A DNA stretch of 64,000 bases, from positions 1 to 64,000 of the forward strand of contig JAFVAQ010000003.1 of NCBI GenBank assembly GCA_017480495.1, given 5' to 3'. Both the position numbers and the translations under genes were made by a program. The stretch comes from Eubacterium sp. GTDB taxonomy: Bacteria > Bacillota > Clostridia > Lachnospirales > Lachnospiraceae. The notes under the pieces were generated by a model. The model saw only the letters and a program-made list of their open reading frames with translations. It ran no database searches and had not been told where the DNA came from. Shown here piece by piece: positions 44,908 through 53,927 of the stretch (positions are counted from its first letter, which is position 1; every line of letters begins with the position of its first letter).

Positions 44908-44915
44908 CCCGTTGG

Positions 44916-45791
44916 TTACCAGGAAATGACTTCGTGACCGTCTTCGGTTACGAGAACCTGTATCTCCCACTGAGCGGACATTGAGCCGTCCTCGGTATAT
45001 ACAGTCCAGTCATTCTCTGAATCAACAAAAACATCTGGGGCACCCATGTTAACCATAGGTTCAATAGTAAACATCATTCCAGGAGCCATAAGCATATCTG
45101 TTCCTCTTCTAGTAACATAGCTTACCCATGGGTCCTCATGGAACTCAACCCCCACTCCGTGTCCGCCTATCTCGCGAACCACGCTGTATCCAGCAGCCTT
45201 GGCATGGTCGTTGATAACCTGGCCCATATCTCCCAGGAAGCCCCAAGGCTTAACCTCTTTCAGTCCCAGCTCAACACATTCCTTAACTGTTTCAACAAGC
45301 TTTTTATTTTCATCAGATACATTTCCTAGCATAAACATACGAGATGAATCTGAGAAATATCCATTTAATATAGTAGAACAGTCAACGTTTATTATATCTC
45401 CATCCTGAAGCACCTCGTCTTCACTTGGAATTCCGTGACAAACAGCATCATTAATGGATGTGCATACACTCTTTGGAAATCCTTCATAATTAAGGGGTGC
45501 AGGGATAGCACCATGCTTCTCGCAGACTTCATTGATGATACGATTAATGTCTTCTGTACTCATACCAACACATATCTTATCAGCTACGACATCCAGACAT
45601 TCCACGTTAACCTTTGCACTTTCTTTAATAAGAGCAATCTGTTCAGGAGTTTTGATCATCTTATGAGTAGGAACCTTATGTCCCTGATTCCTAAACATTT
45701 CTATCTTGCGATCAAAGGCCTCATGACACGCCTTATACTTTTTACCGCTTCCACACCAACATGGATCATTTCTACCTATTTTCTTCGCCAC
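44916..45791 (-). CDS. map: Methionine aminopeptidase with N-terminal SEC-C zinc motif
   Basis: Removes the initiator methionine from nascent proteins, 291 residues. The N-terminal 25 residues are a SEC-C zinc motif (NDPCWCGSGKKYKACH). The enzyme core has the metal ligands in VDCST, DSSRMF, GGHGVGVEFHE, TIEPM and WEIQVL. The start is GTG 45791 with AGAGG eight bases upstream. The added SEC-C is common in Clostridia. Flanked on the downstream side by the 112-base palindrome. Confidence 0.94.
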   Translation of the reverse strand: MAKKIGRNDPCWCGSGKKYKACHEAFDRKIEMFRNQGHKVPTHKMIKTPEQIALIKESAKVNVECLDVVADKICVGMSTEDINRIINEVCEKHGAIPAPLNYEGFPKSVCTSINDAVCHGIPSEDEVLQDGDIINVDCSTILNGYFSDSSRMFMLGNVSDENKKLVETVKECVELGLKEVKPWGFLGDMGQVINDHAKAAGYSVVREIGGHGVGVEFHEDPWVSYVTRRGTDMLMAPGMMFTIEPMVNMGAPDVFVDSENDWTVYTEDGSMSAQWEIQVLVTEDGHEVISW

Positions 45792-45916
45792 TTTTTTATC
45801 CTCTAATAAATATACTATTCACTTGGTCGAGATAACCCGCCACAAATCAGCTTCAAACAATGGTTAAGTGTATCTTACTCAATAAGGATTGTCAAGAAAT
45901 TACATTAAATCTATCC

Positions 45917-46456
45917 TTACTTCTTTGTTGGATCCTTATGGGTAAATGCCCCATTATGATTTCTTAGGAAATATAGAAGTGAAATGAAAGAAGTCTTGTA
46001 GAGTACGAACTCCTTGTTGTGGAGCATTTCCAATATCTCCTCTTCCGTTGCCCACTTCACCTGCTCCACCTCAGACTCCTGAAGCTGCAACGAATCTATA
46101 TCTACATCCATATTTATAGTATAGATATCATTAAAGCCTCCATCAAAGTATATGGTCATAGCAGGGCGAACGTCTGTCAAGTCGCATTCAATACCAACCT
46201 CTTCCTTCAGTTCTCGCGAAGCTGCCTGCTGACTTGTATCTCCAGCAAGGGCACTACCACCGGCGGTTACATCCCACATACCAGACCAGCCACTCTTAAA
46301 GGGCTGTCTCTTCTGTATAAGCATTCTTCCATCCTTATCGAACACACAGACGTGAACCACTAGTCTGTAATACCCTTCAGGAACCTTGTTACCTCTCTCG
46401 AGGACCTTTCCTGTTCTATTCCTGTTAATATCGTATAGATCAAAGCTTTCTGACAT
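45917..46456 (-). CDS. Nudix hydrolase
   Basis: 179 residues. The LYDINRNRTG opening matches Idi/YfcD-type Nudix proteins, and the Nudix box is present as GSALAGDTSQQAASRELKEEVGI (shown in two pieces: GSALAGDTSQQAAS and RELKEEVGI) near residues 67-90, with Asp replacing the first conserved Glu. The catalytic REL-EE core is intact. Substrate unknown: a nucleoside diphosphate derivative or isopentenyl diphosphate-like compound. GGGGG lies eight bases before the ATG. It is divergent from pta with a shared 122-base region. Confidence 0.87.
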   Translation of the reverse strand: MSESFDLYDINRNRTGKVLERGNKVPEGYYRLVVHVCVFDKDGRMLIQKRQPFKSGWSGMWDVTAGGSALAGDTSQQAASRELKEEVGIECDLTDVRPAMTIYFDGGFNDIYTINMDVDIDSLQLQESEVEQVKWATEEEILEMLHNKEFVLYKTSFISLLYFLRNHNGAFTHKDPTKK

Positions 46457-46511
46457 AATCTAAACCCCCATTAAAAAATGACTTACCTATTATAACACTT
46501 AACAAAACACG

Positions 46512-46540
46512 TTGCAAAAACACACTGAGAGACTTATAAT
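46512..46540 (+). promoter_or_regulatory. Promoter for pta
   Basis: TTGCAA (46512-46517) and a perfect TATAAT (46535-46540) are spaced by 17 bases, about 40 bases before the pta ATG. This is among the closest matches to the sigma-A consensus in the window. Confidence 0.75.
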
Positions 46541-46578
46541 ATTGTGGATAAAAATTTTAGAGGAATGGGGTATTAAAA

Positions 46579-47595
46579 ATGGCTGAATTTGGTTTTGGTA
46601 AACTAATCAACACACTTAAAGAAAACAATCAGACTATTGTTTTCACAGAAGGAAATGATCCTCGTATTCTTGAAGCTTCTTCAAGACTTCTCGCAAGTAA
46701 CTTCCTGAAGCCTATCCTTATTGGAAATGAAGAGGAAATTCACAAGGTTGCCGAGGAGAGCGGATTCAATATCAGAGGAGCTAAGATTATAGATCCTGCA
46801 AATTTCGAAGACTTCGACAAGATGGTCGCAGAATTCGTAGAGCTTCGTAAATCAAAGGGTGTAACTGAAGATGACGCTAAGAAGATTCTCGCTCAGGCAA
46901 ACTACTTCGGTACAATGCTTGTAAAAATGGGATATGCTGACTGCCTTCTTGGTGGTGCTACATATTCTACAGCTGATACTGTTAGACCGGCATTCCAGCT
47001 TGTTAAAACAAAGCCAGGAAATCGTATAGTTACATCTTGCTTCGTTATGGTTCGTCCAAGAGCTACAGGCGAAAACGAAGTAATCGCTATGGGTGACTGT
47101 GCTATTACAATTGATCCTACAGAGGAAGATCTTGTAGAGATCGCAACAGAGACTGTTCGTTGTGCTAAGATATTCGGTATGGATCCAAAGGTAGCATTCC
47201 TTAGCTACTCAACAAAGGGTTCAGGTAAGGGTGAAAGCGTTGACAAGGTTCGTAATGCTATGGAGAAAGCTAAGGCAGCTATGCCTGACGTTCCAATCGA
47301 TGGCGAGCTCCAGTTCGATGCTGCTGTTTCACCAAGCGTTGCAGCTAAGAAGGCACCTGGTTCAGAGGTTGCCGGACATGCAAATACATTTATCTTCCCT
47401 GACATCAACGCAGGAAACATCGGCTACAAGATAGCTCAGAGAATTGGTAACTTCGAAGCATTCGGTCCTATTCTTCTTGGACTGAACTCACCTATCAATG
47501 ACCTGTCTCGTGGATGTACAGCTCAGGAGGTTTACTCTATGGCTATCATCACTGCTGCATTTGCCGCTGAAGAGCAGAAAGCAAAGAATAACTAA
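46579..47595 (+). CDS. pta: Phosphate acetyltransferase
   Basis: Converts acetyl-CoA and phosphate to acetyl phosphate, the first step of acetate formation, 338 residues, the short single-domain Pta. Conserved blocks include TEGNDPRILEAS near residue 24, GGATYSTADTVRPAFQ, SYSTKGSG, GELQFDAA and AGHANTFIFPDINAGNIGYK. GGGG lies nine bases before the ATG. The acetate kinase that normally follows is not here; instead a rhomboid gene begins three bases after its stop. Confidence 0.96.
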   Translation: MAEFGFGKLINTLKENNQTIVFTEGNDPRILEASSRLLASNFLKPILIGNEEEIHKVAEESGFNIRGAKIIDPANFEDFDKMVAEFVELRKSKGVTEDDAKKILAQANYFGTMLVKMGYADCLLGGATYSTADTVRPAFQLVKTKPGNRIVTSCFVMVRPRATGENEVIAMGDCAITIDPTEEDLVEIATETVRCAKIFGMDPKVAFLSYSTKGSGKGESVDKVRNAMEKAKAAMPDVPIDGELQFDAAVSPSVAAKKAPGSEVAGHANTFIFPDINAGNIGYKIAQRIGNFEAFGPILLGLNSPINDLSRGCTAQEVYSMAIITAAFAAEEQKAKNN

Positions 47596-47598
47596 GTT

Positions 47599-48198
47599 AT
47601 GGAATCAAGAAGATATATACCTTACATGACTATTAGTTTAATAGTCATAAATGTCCTTATTTTTCTGATAGAGACCGCTGCCGGTGGTAGCGAATCTACA
47701 GAAGTTGCTTTAAAGTTTGGAGCGCAATACGCGCCTTACGTAATTGGCGATGGTGAATGGTATAGAACCTTTACTTCTATGTTTGTTCACTTCGGAATAG
47801 AGCATATCTTTGGAAATATGATAGCGCTGGTTATGGTCGGCCAATATATTGAAGTATATTTTGGAAGACTCAAATTCCTAGCAATATATTTTCTAGCAGG
47901 CTTCGCCGGAAATATTCTATCGCTTATGGTGGATATGCAGACAAATGCATATGCTGTAAGTGCTGGCGCCTCCGGTGCTATAAGCGGACTGTTCGGTTCA
48001 CTTATAATACTTGCCCTTGATAAGAATACAAAACATATGTTTCCACTTCCAAGGATTCTGATAGGTATCGTACTACTTCTTGTACCAGCTGCTAAAAATG
48101 TAAATGTCATGGCTCACCTCGGCGGAATGCTTGGTGGCTTTGCAACAGCTTATACATTTTATTATTACAAAATGAGAAAAGACTCCGCTGACGAATAG
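47599..48198 (+). CDS. Rhomboid family intramembrane serine protease
   Basis: 199 residues with six to seven membrane helices. Catalytic Ser125 lies in SAGASGAISG and catalytic His173 in MAHLGGMLGG; HIFGNM with Asn73 is the conserved oxyanion-side residue. It cleaves transmembrane substrates that are unknown here. It starts three bases after pta and has only a weak ribosome site in the pta end, so it is probably translated from the same mRNA at lower level. The terminator stem begins within its last codons. Confidence 0.93.
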   Translation: MESRRYIPYMTISLIVINVLIFLIETAAGGSESTEVALKFGAQYAPYVIGDGEWYRTFTSMFVHFGIEHIFGNMIALVMVGQYIEVYFGRLKFLAIYFLAGFAGNILSLMVDMQTNAYAVSAGASGAISGLFGSLIILALDKNTKHMFPLPRILIGIVLLLVPAAKNVNVMAHLGGMLGGFATAYTFYYYKMRKDSADE

Positions 48199-48214
48199 TC
48201 AGCCGAGTCTTTTT
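48177..48214 (+). terminator. Intrinsic terminator of pta-rhomboid
   Basis: AAAAGACTCCGCTGAC pairs with GTCAGCCGAGTCTTTT (one mismatch) around GAATA, followed by TTATT. The left arm lies in the last rhomboid codons. Confidence 0.88.
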
Positions 48215-48243
48215 TATTCTACCTAATAAAACAAATACGAATT

Positions 48244-48426
48244 CTACATCTGATGTCTTACAACCTTATATTCATCGCCATCCCTGAAATAAGGACACTC
48301 CTTAAAATGACTCTGAACCAGTCTACTATAATCATCTTCATCCATATTTACATCGCATACATATTCTTCGATATCTTCATCATATGCAAAGTATGCACAA
48401 TAATCACAGGATGCACTCCCTGCCAT
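48244..48426 (-). CDS. Small cysteine-rich protein, unknown (possibly DUF6472 family)
   Basis: 60 residues. Cys arrangement CDYC...C...C with ends ECPYFRDGDEYKVVRHQM suggests a small metal-binding fold; the ending and spacing resemble a Clostridia family I recall as DUF6472, which I cannot confirm. I choose ATG 48426, with AGGG eight bases upstream, over GTG 48435. The gene overlaps the last 23 bases of the upstream transporter-fusion gene, so it is translationally coupled to it. Real because of its codon pattern, ribosome site and tight overlap. Confidence 0.8.
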   Translation of the reverse strand: MAGSASCDYCAYFAYDEDIEEYVCDVNMDEDDYSRLVQSHFKECPYFRDGDEYKVVRHQM

Positions 48427-50017
48427 AATCCTCACCCTCGCTTTCGATATATTTTAATAGCTGAGCCTTAAGATATTCATATCTTTCCTTCTTTTCGGTT
48501 TTTGCAAAATGCTCCTCTCTCGACTGCTCAGGATTATCTGTATAGTCCAGCTCTTCGTCTCCAAACTGTTCACTGGTAAGATCAAAGACCTTTCCATCTA
48601 CTACATTGTAGCAGTGATAATTTCCACCTGGTCTCTTAATTCCGCGAACCTCTCCACCAAATATATCCTGAACCAGAAATGCTGTTATAGAGCATTGTCC
48701 CAAGGTCTTATTAATAGCTGTCCAGTCATCCCTAAGTCTCGGAGCACAGGTATATTCACACCAAATCTTGCTAAGTGCATCATAGAGATCATAAGGCGAC
48801 TCTATACCCGGATAATCCTTGGTCACAGGTTTAACATCCGCATCCTCCCATCCATAGAAGCGATACTTTGCCACAAGTCCTTTCTCCTCCAGTTTCTTAT
48901 AAACATAGGTTCTGAAAAGAGCATAGGTAACAGATACAAGTGGAATAAATACAATCATTCCAACTACTCCAAACAGGCTGCCACCCACTGTAACAGAAAC
49001 CAGAACCCATATACCCGGAAGACCTATCGAGTTACCTACAACCTTCGGATATATAAGATTTCCCTCTATCTGCTGAAGCACTAAAAACAGCACGAGGAAA
49101 ACAATAGCCTTCATAGGATCATCTATAAGTATTAGCAGAACTCCGATACCACATCCGATAAATGCACCAACGATTGGAATCAAATTACAAGCACCAATAA
49201 GTACACCGATCAGAAGTGCATATGGAAGCTTAAGAATTGTCATACTGATACAGAACATAGCACAAAGAATAAGTGCTTCCACACACTGACCAGATATAAA
49301 GTTAGCAAATGTCTTGCTGCTGATCTTAGCAACATTCATTATGTTGTCAGCCTTCTTACGCTCAAACAGCGCGTATATAGCCTTCTTGCTCTGATTTCCA
49401 AGCTTCTCCTTCTGAGCTAAAACATATAAGGAGAAAATAAATCCTAGTACAAAATTAACTACTCCCGAGAGGATTCCAGATACAGCACTGATACCCCCTT
49501 CAAGAATCTGATTAACATACTTTCTCAAAAAGCCTGTGATACTCTGCAGTATCTCCATCCAGTCATCCGTTAAGGACTGTAACATTTGCATGATAATAGG
49601 GTCCTTAGAGAAATTCTCATCCACCCACTCTGTCACATCTTTAACTCCCGCAGGAATCTGCTTCACGAGCTGACCTATCGTCTCAGCGAGCTGTGGAATA
49701 ATGAGATACAGCAGAAGTGCTATAGCCACTGCCGCGAAAAGAAGTGTAAGCACTAGTGATATAACTCTTCGCGCCGCCCGCCACTTAGGGCCCGCATACT
49801 TTTCTCTATCTCTAAAGATTCCCTTCTCTATCCATCTCATAGGAACATTTAGGATAAAGGCTATCGCAAGTCCCATAATAAACGGAGAGAAAATGCCGAT
49901 AAGTTTTCCTGCGCCAACCCATATATACCTTATATTATATACAAGGAAGAAGAATATGATCAGCGATATGCCTACAAATAACTTCTTTCTGACATTATAA
50001 TCCTTGAAAAAATTCAT
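48404..50017 (-). CDS. AI-2E family transporter fused to a papain-like domain
   Basis: 537 residues. Residues 1-~380 are an AI-2E/PerM-type permease with about eight membrane helices and the family motifs FIMGLAIAFILNVPMRWIE near residue 46, ACNLIPIVGAFIG near 276 and GLPGIWVLVSVTVGG near 332. Residues ~400-525 are a soluble domain with Cys442 (GQCSITAFLVQD), His468 (NYHCYNVVDGK) and Asp479 (VFDLTSEQF), the Cys-His-Asp order of a papain/transglutaminase-like fold; it resembles the small YunG proteins of Bacillus. The usual AI-2E protein has no such domain. AGGAG is seven bases before the ATG. It follows murI and thiG in one operon. Substrate unknown; exporters of this family handle small signalling molecules or ions. 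Confidence 0.85.
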   Translation of the reverse strand: MNFFKDYNVRKKLFVGISLIIFFFLVYNIRYIWVGAGKLIGIFSPFIMGLAIAFILNVPMRWIEKGIFRDREKYAGPKWRAARRVISLVLTLLFAAVAIALLLYLIIPQLAETIGQLVKQIPAGVKDVTEWVDENFSKDPIIMQMLQSLTDDWMEILQSITGFLRKYVNQILEGGISAVSGILSGVVNFVLGFIFSLYVLAQKEKLGNQSKKAIYALFERKKADNIMNVAKISSKTFANFISGQCVEALILCAMFCISMTILKLPYALLIGVLIGACNLIPIVGAFIGCGIGVLLILIDDPMKAIVFLVLFLVLQQIEGNLIYPKVVGNSIGLPGIWVLVSVTVGGSLFGVVGMIVFIPLVSVTYALFRTYVYKKLEEKGLVAKYRFYGWEDADVKPVTKDYPGIESPYDLYDALSKIWCEYTCAPRLRDDWTAINKTLGQCSITAFLVQDIFGGEVRGIKRPGGNYHCYNVVDGKVFDLTSEQFGDEELDYTDNPEQSREEHFAKTEKKERYEYLKAQLLKYIESEGEDYGRECIL

Positions 50018-50057
50018 TTTATTACTCCTATCTCAGACTATCCTGGATTCTTTAGCA

Positions 50058-50768
50058 CTAATTTCTAGACAAATAACCCTGTCTGCCAGCTATTATAGCA
50101 TTTTTAAAGGCTTCTGCCATCAAATGCTGATTGCCCGCTGTAGCCAGCGCTGTATTTGCCATAACTGCAGCGCATCCCATTTCCATAGCCTCGCACGCCT
50201 GGGACGGCTGACCTATACCAGCATCTACTATTATAGGTATATCAAGCTCCTGAATCAGAATCTGAATAAAGTCCCTGGTTGCAAGACCTTTGTTAGAACC
50301 ACTGGGGGACGCAAGGGGCATAAGCGCAGCCGCTCCTACCTGTTCCAGCTGACGGCACAGAGAAAGACTTGGATATATATAAGGAAGCACAGTATATCCT
50401 TCCTTTGCCAAGGTTTCTGTCGCAGCTATTGTCTCCTTATTATCAGGAAGCAGATATTTTGAATCATTCATTATTTCTATTTTAACCATCTTTCCAAGTC
50501 CCAGATCTGCTGCACGGTGAGCCATTGATATAGCTTTCTCCGCAGTTGAAGCACCAAGGGTATTTGGAAGGATTCTGATTCCCTCCGGAATCATTCCAAG
50601 GGCATTGTCCTTATCTCCCAGAGTTTTTATAGCTACTGATATAAGCTCTGTTCCAGCATACTCTACCGCAGACCTTATCAGTTCCTCTGTATATTTAGCA
50701 GTCTTGCCTGAACCCAGAAAGAATCTGGATTTGAAGGAGGCATCTCCTATTACCAATATATCTTCCAT
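50058..50768 (-). CDS. thiG: Thiazole synthase ThiG-like protein
   Basis: 236-residue TIM-barrel close to ThiG, which forms the thiazole phosphate of thiamine from dehydroglycine, DXP and ThiS-thiocarboxylate. Visible: ILPNTLGASTAEKAI, KMVKIEIMNDSKYLLPD (Lys of the active site), and GAAALMPLASPSGSNKG with VDAGIGQPSQACEAMEMG. The NTxG block is NTLG in place of the common NTAG. Its partners ThiS, ThiF and ThiH are absent from the window. ATG 50768 has AGGAG five bases upstream; an in-frame GTG is nearer the site and less likely. It lies 14 bases after murI. Confidence 0.85.
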   Translation of the reverse strand: MEDILVIGDASFKSRFFLGSGKTAKYTEELIRSAVEYAGTELISVAIKTLGDKDNALGMIPEGIRILPNTLGASTAEKAISMAHRAADLGLGKMVKIEIMNDSKYLLPDNKETIAATETLAKEGYTVLPYIYPSLSLCRQLEQVGAAALMPLASPSGSNKGLATRDFIQILIQELDIPIIVDAGIGQPSQACEAMEMGCAAVMANTALATAGNQHLMAEAFKNAIIAGRQGYLSRN

Positions 50769-50782
50769 CATCACTCCTAAGA

Positions 50783-51595
50783 TTAAATCTTGCGAACACT
50801 CTCAAGTCTTGCATGTAATCTGTCATACTTATCAGCATCCACCAGCTCATCTCTACCTGACTCCAGGTAAATAGTCTTATTACTTAAAACCTTAAGCTCA
50901 TCTTGTGTCAACTCTCTCTTGCTCGCCTCAAGCCTAAGGATATCAGCTACATGCTTTATAGTTCCAGAATTGCCATCAATTAGTCTTACATTTACACCCG
51001 CTCTTTCAAATGTTTCTTTGATAGCAGGTTTGAAATAATTGAAATGTGTGCATCCCAGAACAACATCAGTATATTTCATTTTATCAAATACTGCCAGTTG
51101 TTCTTCTATATAATCAGCCACTTCCTTAGTATCAAAGATTTCACTCTCAGCAAATCTTACCAATCCCGGCATAGGGAGAAGATCTACCATATGAGACTTA
51201 TCCACCTTCTCCAGCAGCTTATGAAGCTTATTCTCGCGGATAGTGACAGGGGTTGCCATCACCAGAACTCTTCCATTAGAGTCTGCCGCTGTCTCAACCG
51301 CTGGTTTAACTGCCGGCTCCATACCAATTATTGGAACATCGTATTTCTCTCTAACATAGTTTGCCGCGACAGCTGTTGCAGTATTGCAAGCTATAAGGAC
51401 AGCATCAACATCTCTCGATATAAGCTCCGCTATTATCCTGTCTGCATATCCTTTTATTTCTTCTGGAGTTTTCAGGCCGTAGGGCACGTGATCCACATCT
51501 GCATAGAATACAAAGTCCACATCCCTCAGCTGATGAAATGCCTCATTCAGCACTGATATGCCACCTATTCCAGAATCAAAGATACCTAATTTCAT
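50783..51595 (-). CDS. murI: Glutamate racemase
   Basis: Makes D-glutamate for peptidoglycan, 270 residues. IFDSGIGGISVLNE at the start, catalytic Cys in IACNTATAVAANYV near residue 71 and the second Cys in VLGCTHFNYF near residue 184. An extension after the second half (~225-270: SKRELTQDELKVLSNKTIYLESG) adds a helix. AGGAG sits ahead of the ATG. Start of the operon murI-thiG-transporter-small protein. Confidence 0.95.
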   Translation of the reverse strand: MKLGIFDSGIGGISVLNEAFHQLRDVDFVFYADVDHVPYGLKTPEEIKGYADRIIAELISRDVDAVLIACNTATAVAANYVREKYDVPIIGMEPAVKPAVETAADSNGRVLVMATPVTIRENKLHKLLEKVDKSHMVDLLPMPGLVRFAESEIFDTKEVADYIEEQLAVFDKMKYTDVVLGCTHFNYFKPAIKETFERAGVNVRLIDGNSGTIKHVADILRLEASKRELTQDELKVLSNKTIYLESGRDELVDADKYDRLHARLESVRKI

Positions 51596-51646
51596 ATACT
51601 CTCCTTATTATCCAGTAAGTGCACCATATAAAATGTCACTAAAAGT

Positions 51647-51687
51647 AAAAGCCCAGAAGTCATACCCCACTTGACTTCTGGACTTTT
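51647..51687 (-). terminator. Intrinsic terminator after the NYN gene
   Basis: AAAAGCCCAGAAGTCA pairs with TGACTTCTGGACTTTT with one mismatch, loop of nine bases. It lies 157 bases past the NYN gene stop and before the murI start; the A/T-rich stretch between (51690-51843) holds nothing I can name. Confidence 0.85.
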
Positions 51688-51843
51688 GGAGGAAAAATTA
51701 TGATAAAACACTAAAATTCTTATTAACGAACATTTCCTGTTCAACTATGTATATTTTAACATAACATTTCAAAAATTACAACATAAAATATACATTTTTA
51801 CCAAAAATTTGCCATTTTTTTATCGGTTTAGATCAGAAGCCTG

Positions 51844-52794
51844 TTATCTTATGTAAACTGTCATGCTGGAATTGCCTGAACTCTCGACTTTCAGGTCCTT
51901 TATTCCATATATAAACTTGGAAAGAGTAGCATATCCAAATTCCTTAGCATTAAAGGTCGGAAATTCATCATGGATTTTCTTACCCAGAAGTCCAAGCTCG
52001 ATTCCCTTGGTTCCAACCTCTGCGACAGTATCTATGGTGAAACGCTTAACTCTCTTCTTCATATCCTTATCAGAATGAATAGCAACAAAAACAGTGCTAT
52101 CCTTCTTCTTAACATCAAATACGGAGGTCTCATCTATAAAGGTTGATAGAGAACTATATCCATAATTACGAACATCGAAGTCTGAATACTTTTTCTGCAA
52201 GCGACTTCCTATCTCACCAAGTCCCGTCTCTCTTCCCTTATTATCATTCTCAGTGATTATTTCGATAATGTCATTTACTATAGTCTTCTGAGAGATAACA
52301 TTTTCAGCCTTCTTCTTAGCTCCTGATTTAGATGCCCCCTTGGAGGTAGCCTCCTCGCTCTGATCCAGCAGTAGCTCAAGATCTGTAAATACTGTACAAG
52401 CCGCTCTGAAGGAACGCGGTGTCTTGTTCTCTCCCATTCCTATTACATGCATTCCAGATTCTCTCAGTCGACTGGCGAGTCTTGTGAAATCACCATCACT
52501 GGACACAATGCAGAAGCCATCTACACTATCAGTATACAGGATGTCCATTGCATCTATTATAAGAGTAGAATCCGTAGCATTTTTACCTACAGTATTTCTA
52601 AATTGCTGGATAGGAGTGATTGAGTTTTCCATCAGCTCCTTCTTCCATTTATTTGCCTGGGACGAAGTCCAGTCACCATATATTCTCTTATAAGTTACTA
52701 CGCCGTATTTTGTCATCTCATCAAGAATACTGGAAATGTACTTAGATGAGATATTATCTGAGTCAATCAAAACAGCATATCTCTTATCTTCCAT
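51844..52794 (-). CDS. NYN nuclease-like protein with two LOTUS (OST-HTH) domains
   Basis: 316 residues. Residues 5-~145 are an NYN/PIN-like domain of the limkain-b1/LabA type (VLIDSDNIS, YGDWTSSQANKW, TDSTLIIDAMDIL, VSSDGDFTRLASRLRESG) with the acidic residues needed for metal. Residues ~165-240 and ~245-315 are two OST-HTH/LOTUS modules, with repeated GYSSLSTFI and GYATLSKFI signatures. NYN proteins are RNases or RNA-handling factors, and LOTUS domains bind G-rich RNA or helicases in animals, so an RNA role is the inference. AAAGGGG precedes the ATG. Single gene; no toxin-antitoxin partner seen. Confidence 0.92.
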   Translation of the reverse strand: MEDKRYAVLIDSDNISSKYISSILDEMTKYGVVTYKRIYGDWTSSQANKWKKELMENSITPIQQFRNTVGKNATDSTLIIDAMDILYTDSVDGFCIVSSDGDFTRLASRLRESGMHVIGMGENKTPRSFRAACTVFTDLELLLDQSEEATSKGASKSGAKKKAENVISQKTIVNDIIEIITENDNKGRETGLGEIGSRLQKKYSDFDVRNYGYSSLSTFIDETSVFDVKKKDSTVFVAIHSDKDMKKRVKRFTIDTVAEVGTKGIELGLLGKKIHDEFPTFNAKEFGYATLSKFIYGIKDLKVESSGNSSMTVYIR

Positions 52795-52838
52795 TTATGC
52801 CCCTTTCAAATGTATAAATACTAACTCCCCTTTTATGC

Positions 52839-53927
52839 TTATATAAGTGGTACATCATCATAGGTATTTTCTATGATCGGTCTAGTAAAGCTACCCGGAC
52901 TTATGATCCTGGTCATATTATTCTGAAGTTCCTCTAGAAGTCGTCTCTCAAGATTTATTTCCGCCGGAACAAAAACCTCTGTATCAACATTTTGCAGCGA
53001 CTGCGAAGCTTGATTAAGCGTTATTGCTGCAGCCTGCGCCTGTTTCAGAATATAAAACTGATAATAAGCTAAAACCCTTCGGCCATTAACATCCATATCC
53101 GCTTCAATTGTCGGCCTAATAAAAGTGTATATCCTCTGCGCATGTTTAGGATTAGGATTTATGTAAGACGAATAAAAAAGAATATCATAATAGCCTATAC
53201 TGCACAGTAGTTCATCGACATATTCACTTTTCGGACCATTTTTTCTAAGGGCCGCATCTATCTGTCTAACTATTCCATTTAGAGCTGTGTAGTTCCTATT
53301 AATTAGTGATTTGCTAAAGCATAAATGATAGTAGAAAACTTTGCCCTTCCTGTCCGCCTTATCAATCACGCCATCTGGAATAGACATATTGAGATTCTCT
53401 AAAGGCGCACCATTTCTAAGTTCATTTAATCTTTCCTGGCAAAACATTTCGAGCTGACTACCTTTGCGAAGGCTAAACCTAGCAAACTTTATGATAAGTA
53501 GCACTGTCTCAATTGCTACAAACAAAGCACTATACTTAAGTATAGTAGCACCGAAGGAATACTGTCTCCAGGTTAGAAACAAAAAGATAAAGGCGTAAAT
53601 GCTTAGAATCATAAAGGTAATAAGATTCAAAGAAGTATTCATCTTCTTAAGCTCGTCAGCATAATCCCCTCCAGGAGATACTCTAAGTATCACCTTGGGA
53701 GTTAAAACAAACTTATCTCTATGCCATATTCTATCTGCATCTCTTTTATCTTTTTGACCAGTTTTTCCGAAGATACGTATAGTAGAAACCCATGCCCCAG
53801 ATATTTTAGCTGTTATGAAGGACGCCAGTGCAAGCATAATTCCTGCAACAATCAGGCCCATTAAAATGCCTATACCTGCAGCAGCAAAACTCTTAGCTGA
53901 AGCAAAAAGCTCTAGTATGCTTTTCAT
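52839..53927 (-). CDS. Membrane protein of unknown function, coupled to an aldo/keto reductase
   Basis: 362 residues. Three or four hydrophobic segments lie in the first half ([53 protein letters not shown]), and the second half (~190-362) is helical, soluble and rich in Tyr and Asn. I do not recognise the family. The start ATG overlaps the stop of the aldo/keto reductase (ATGA), so the two are translationally coupled. No signal for function in the sequence. Confidence 0.75.
   Translation of the reverse strand: MKSILELFASAKSFAAAGIGILMGLIVAGIMLALASFITAKISGAWVSTIRIFGKTGQKDKRDADRIWHRDKFVLTPKVILRVSPGGDYADELKKMNTSLNLITFMILSIYAFIFLFLTWRQYSFGATILKYSALFVAIETVLLIIKFARFSLRKGSQLEMFCQERLNELRNGAPLENLNMSIPDGVIDKADRKGKVFYYHLCFSKSLINRNYTALNGIVRQIDAALRKNGPKSEYVDELLCSIGYYDILFYSSYINPNPKHAQRIYTFIRPTIEADMDVNGRRVLAYYQFYILKQAQAAAITLNQASQSLQNVDTEVFVPAEINLERRLLEELQNNMTRIISPGSFTRPIIENTYDDVPLI

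Noticed and set aside
44774..44915. Possible lysine riboswitch before lysA
   Set aside because: The leader is occupied by the palindromic repeat, and I see no L-box helices.
48509..49084. 191-codon plus-strand frame opposite the AI-2E gene
   Set aside because: Antisense shadow of a recognised membrane protein, without ribosome site or motif.
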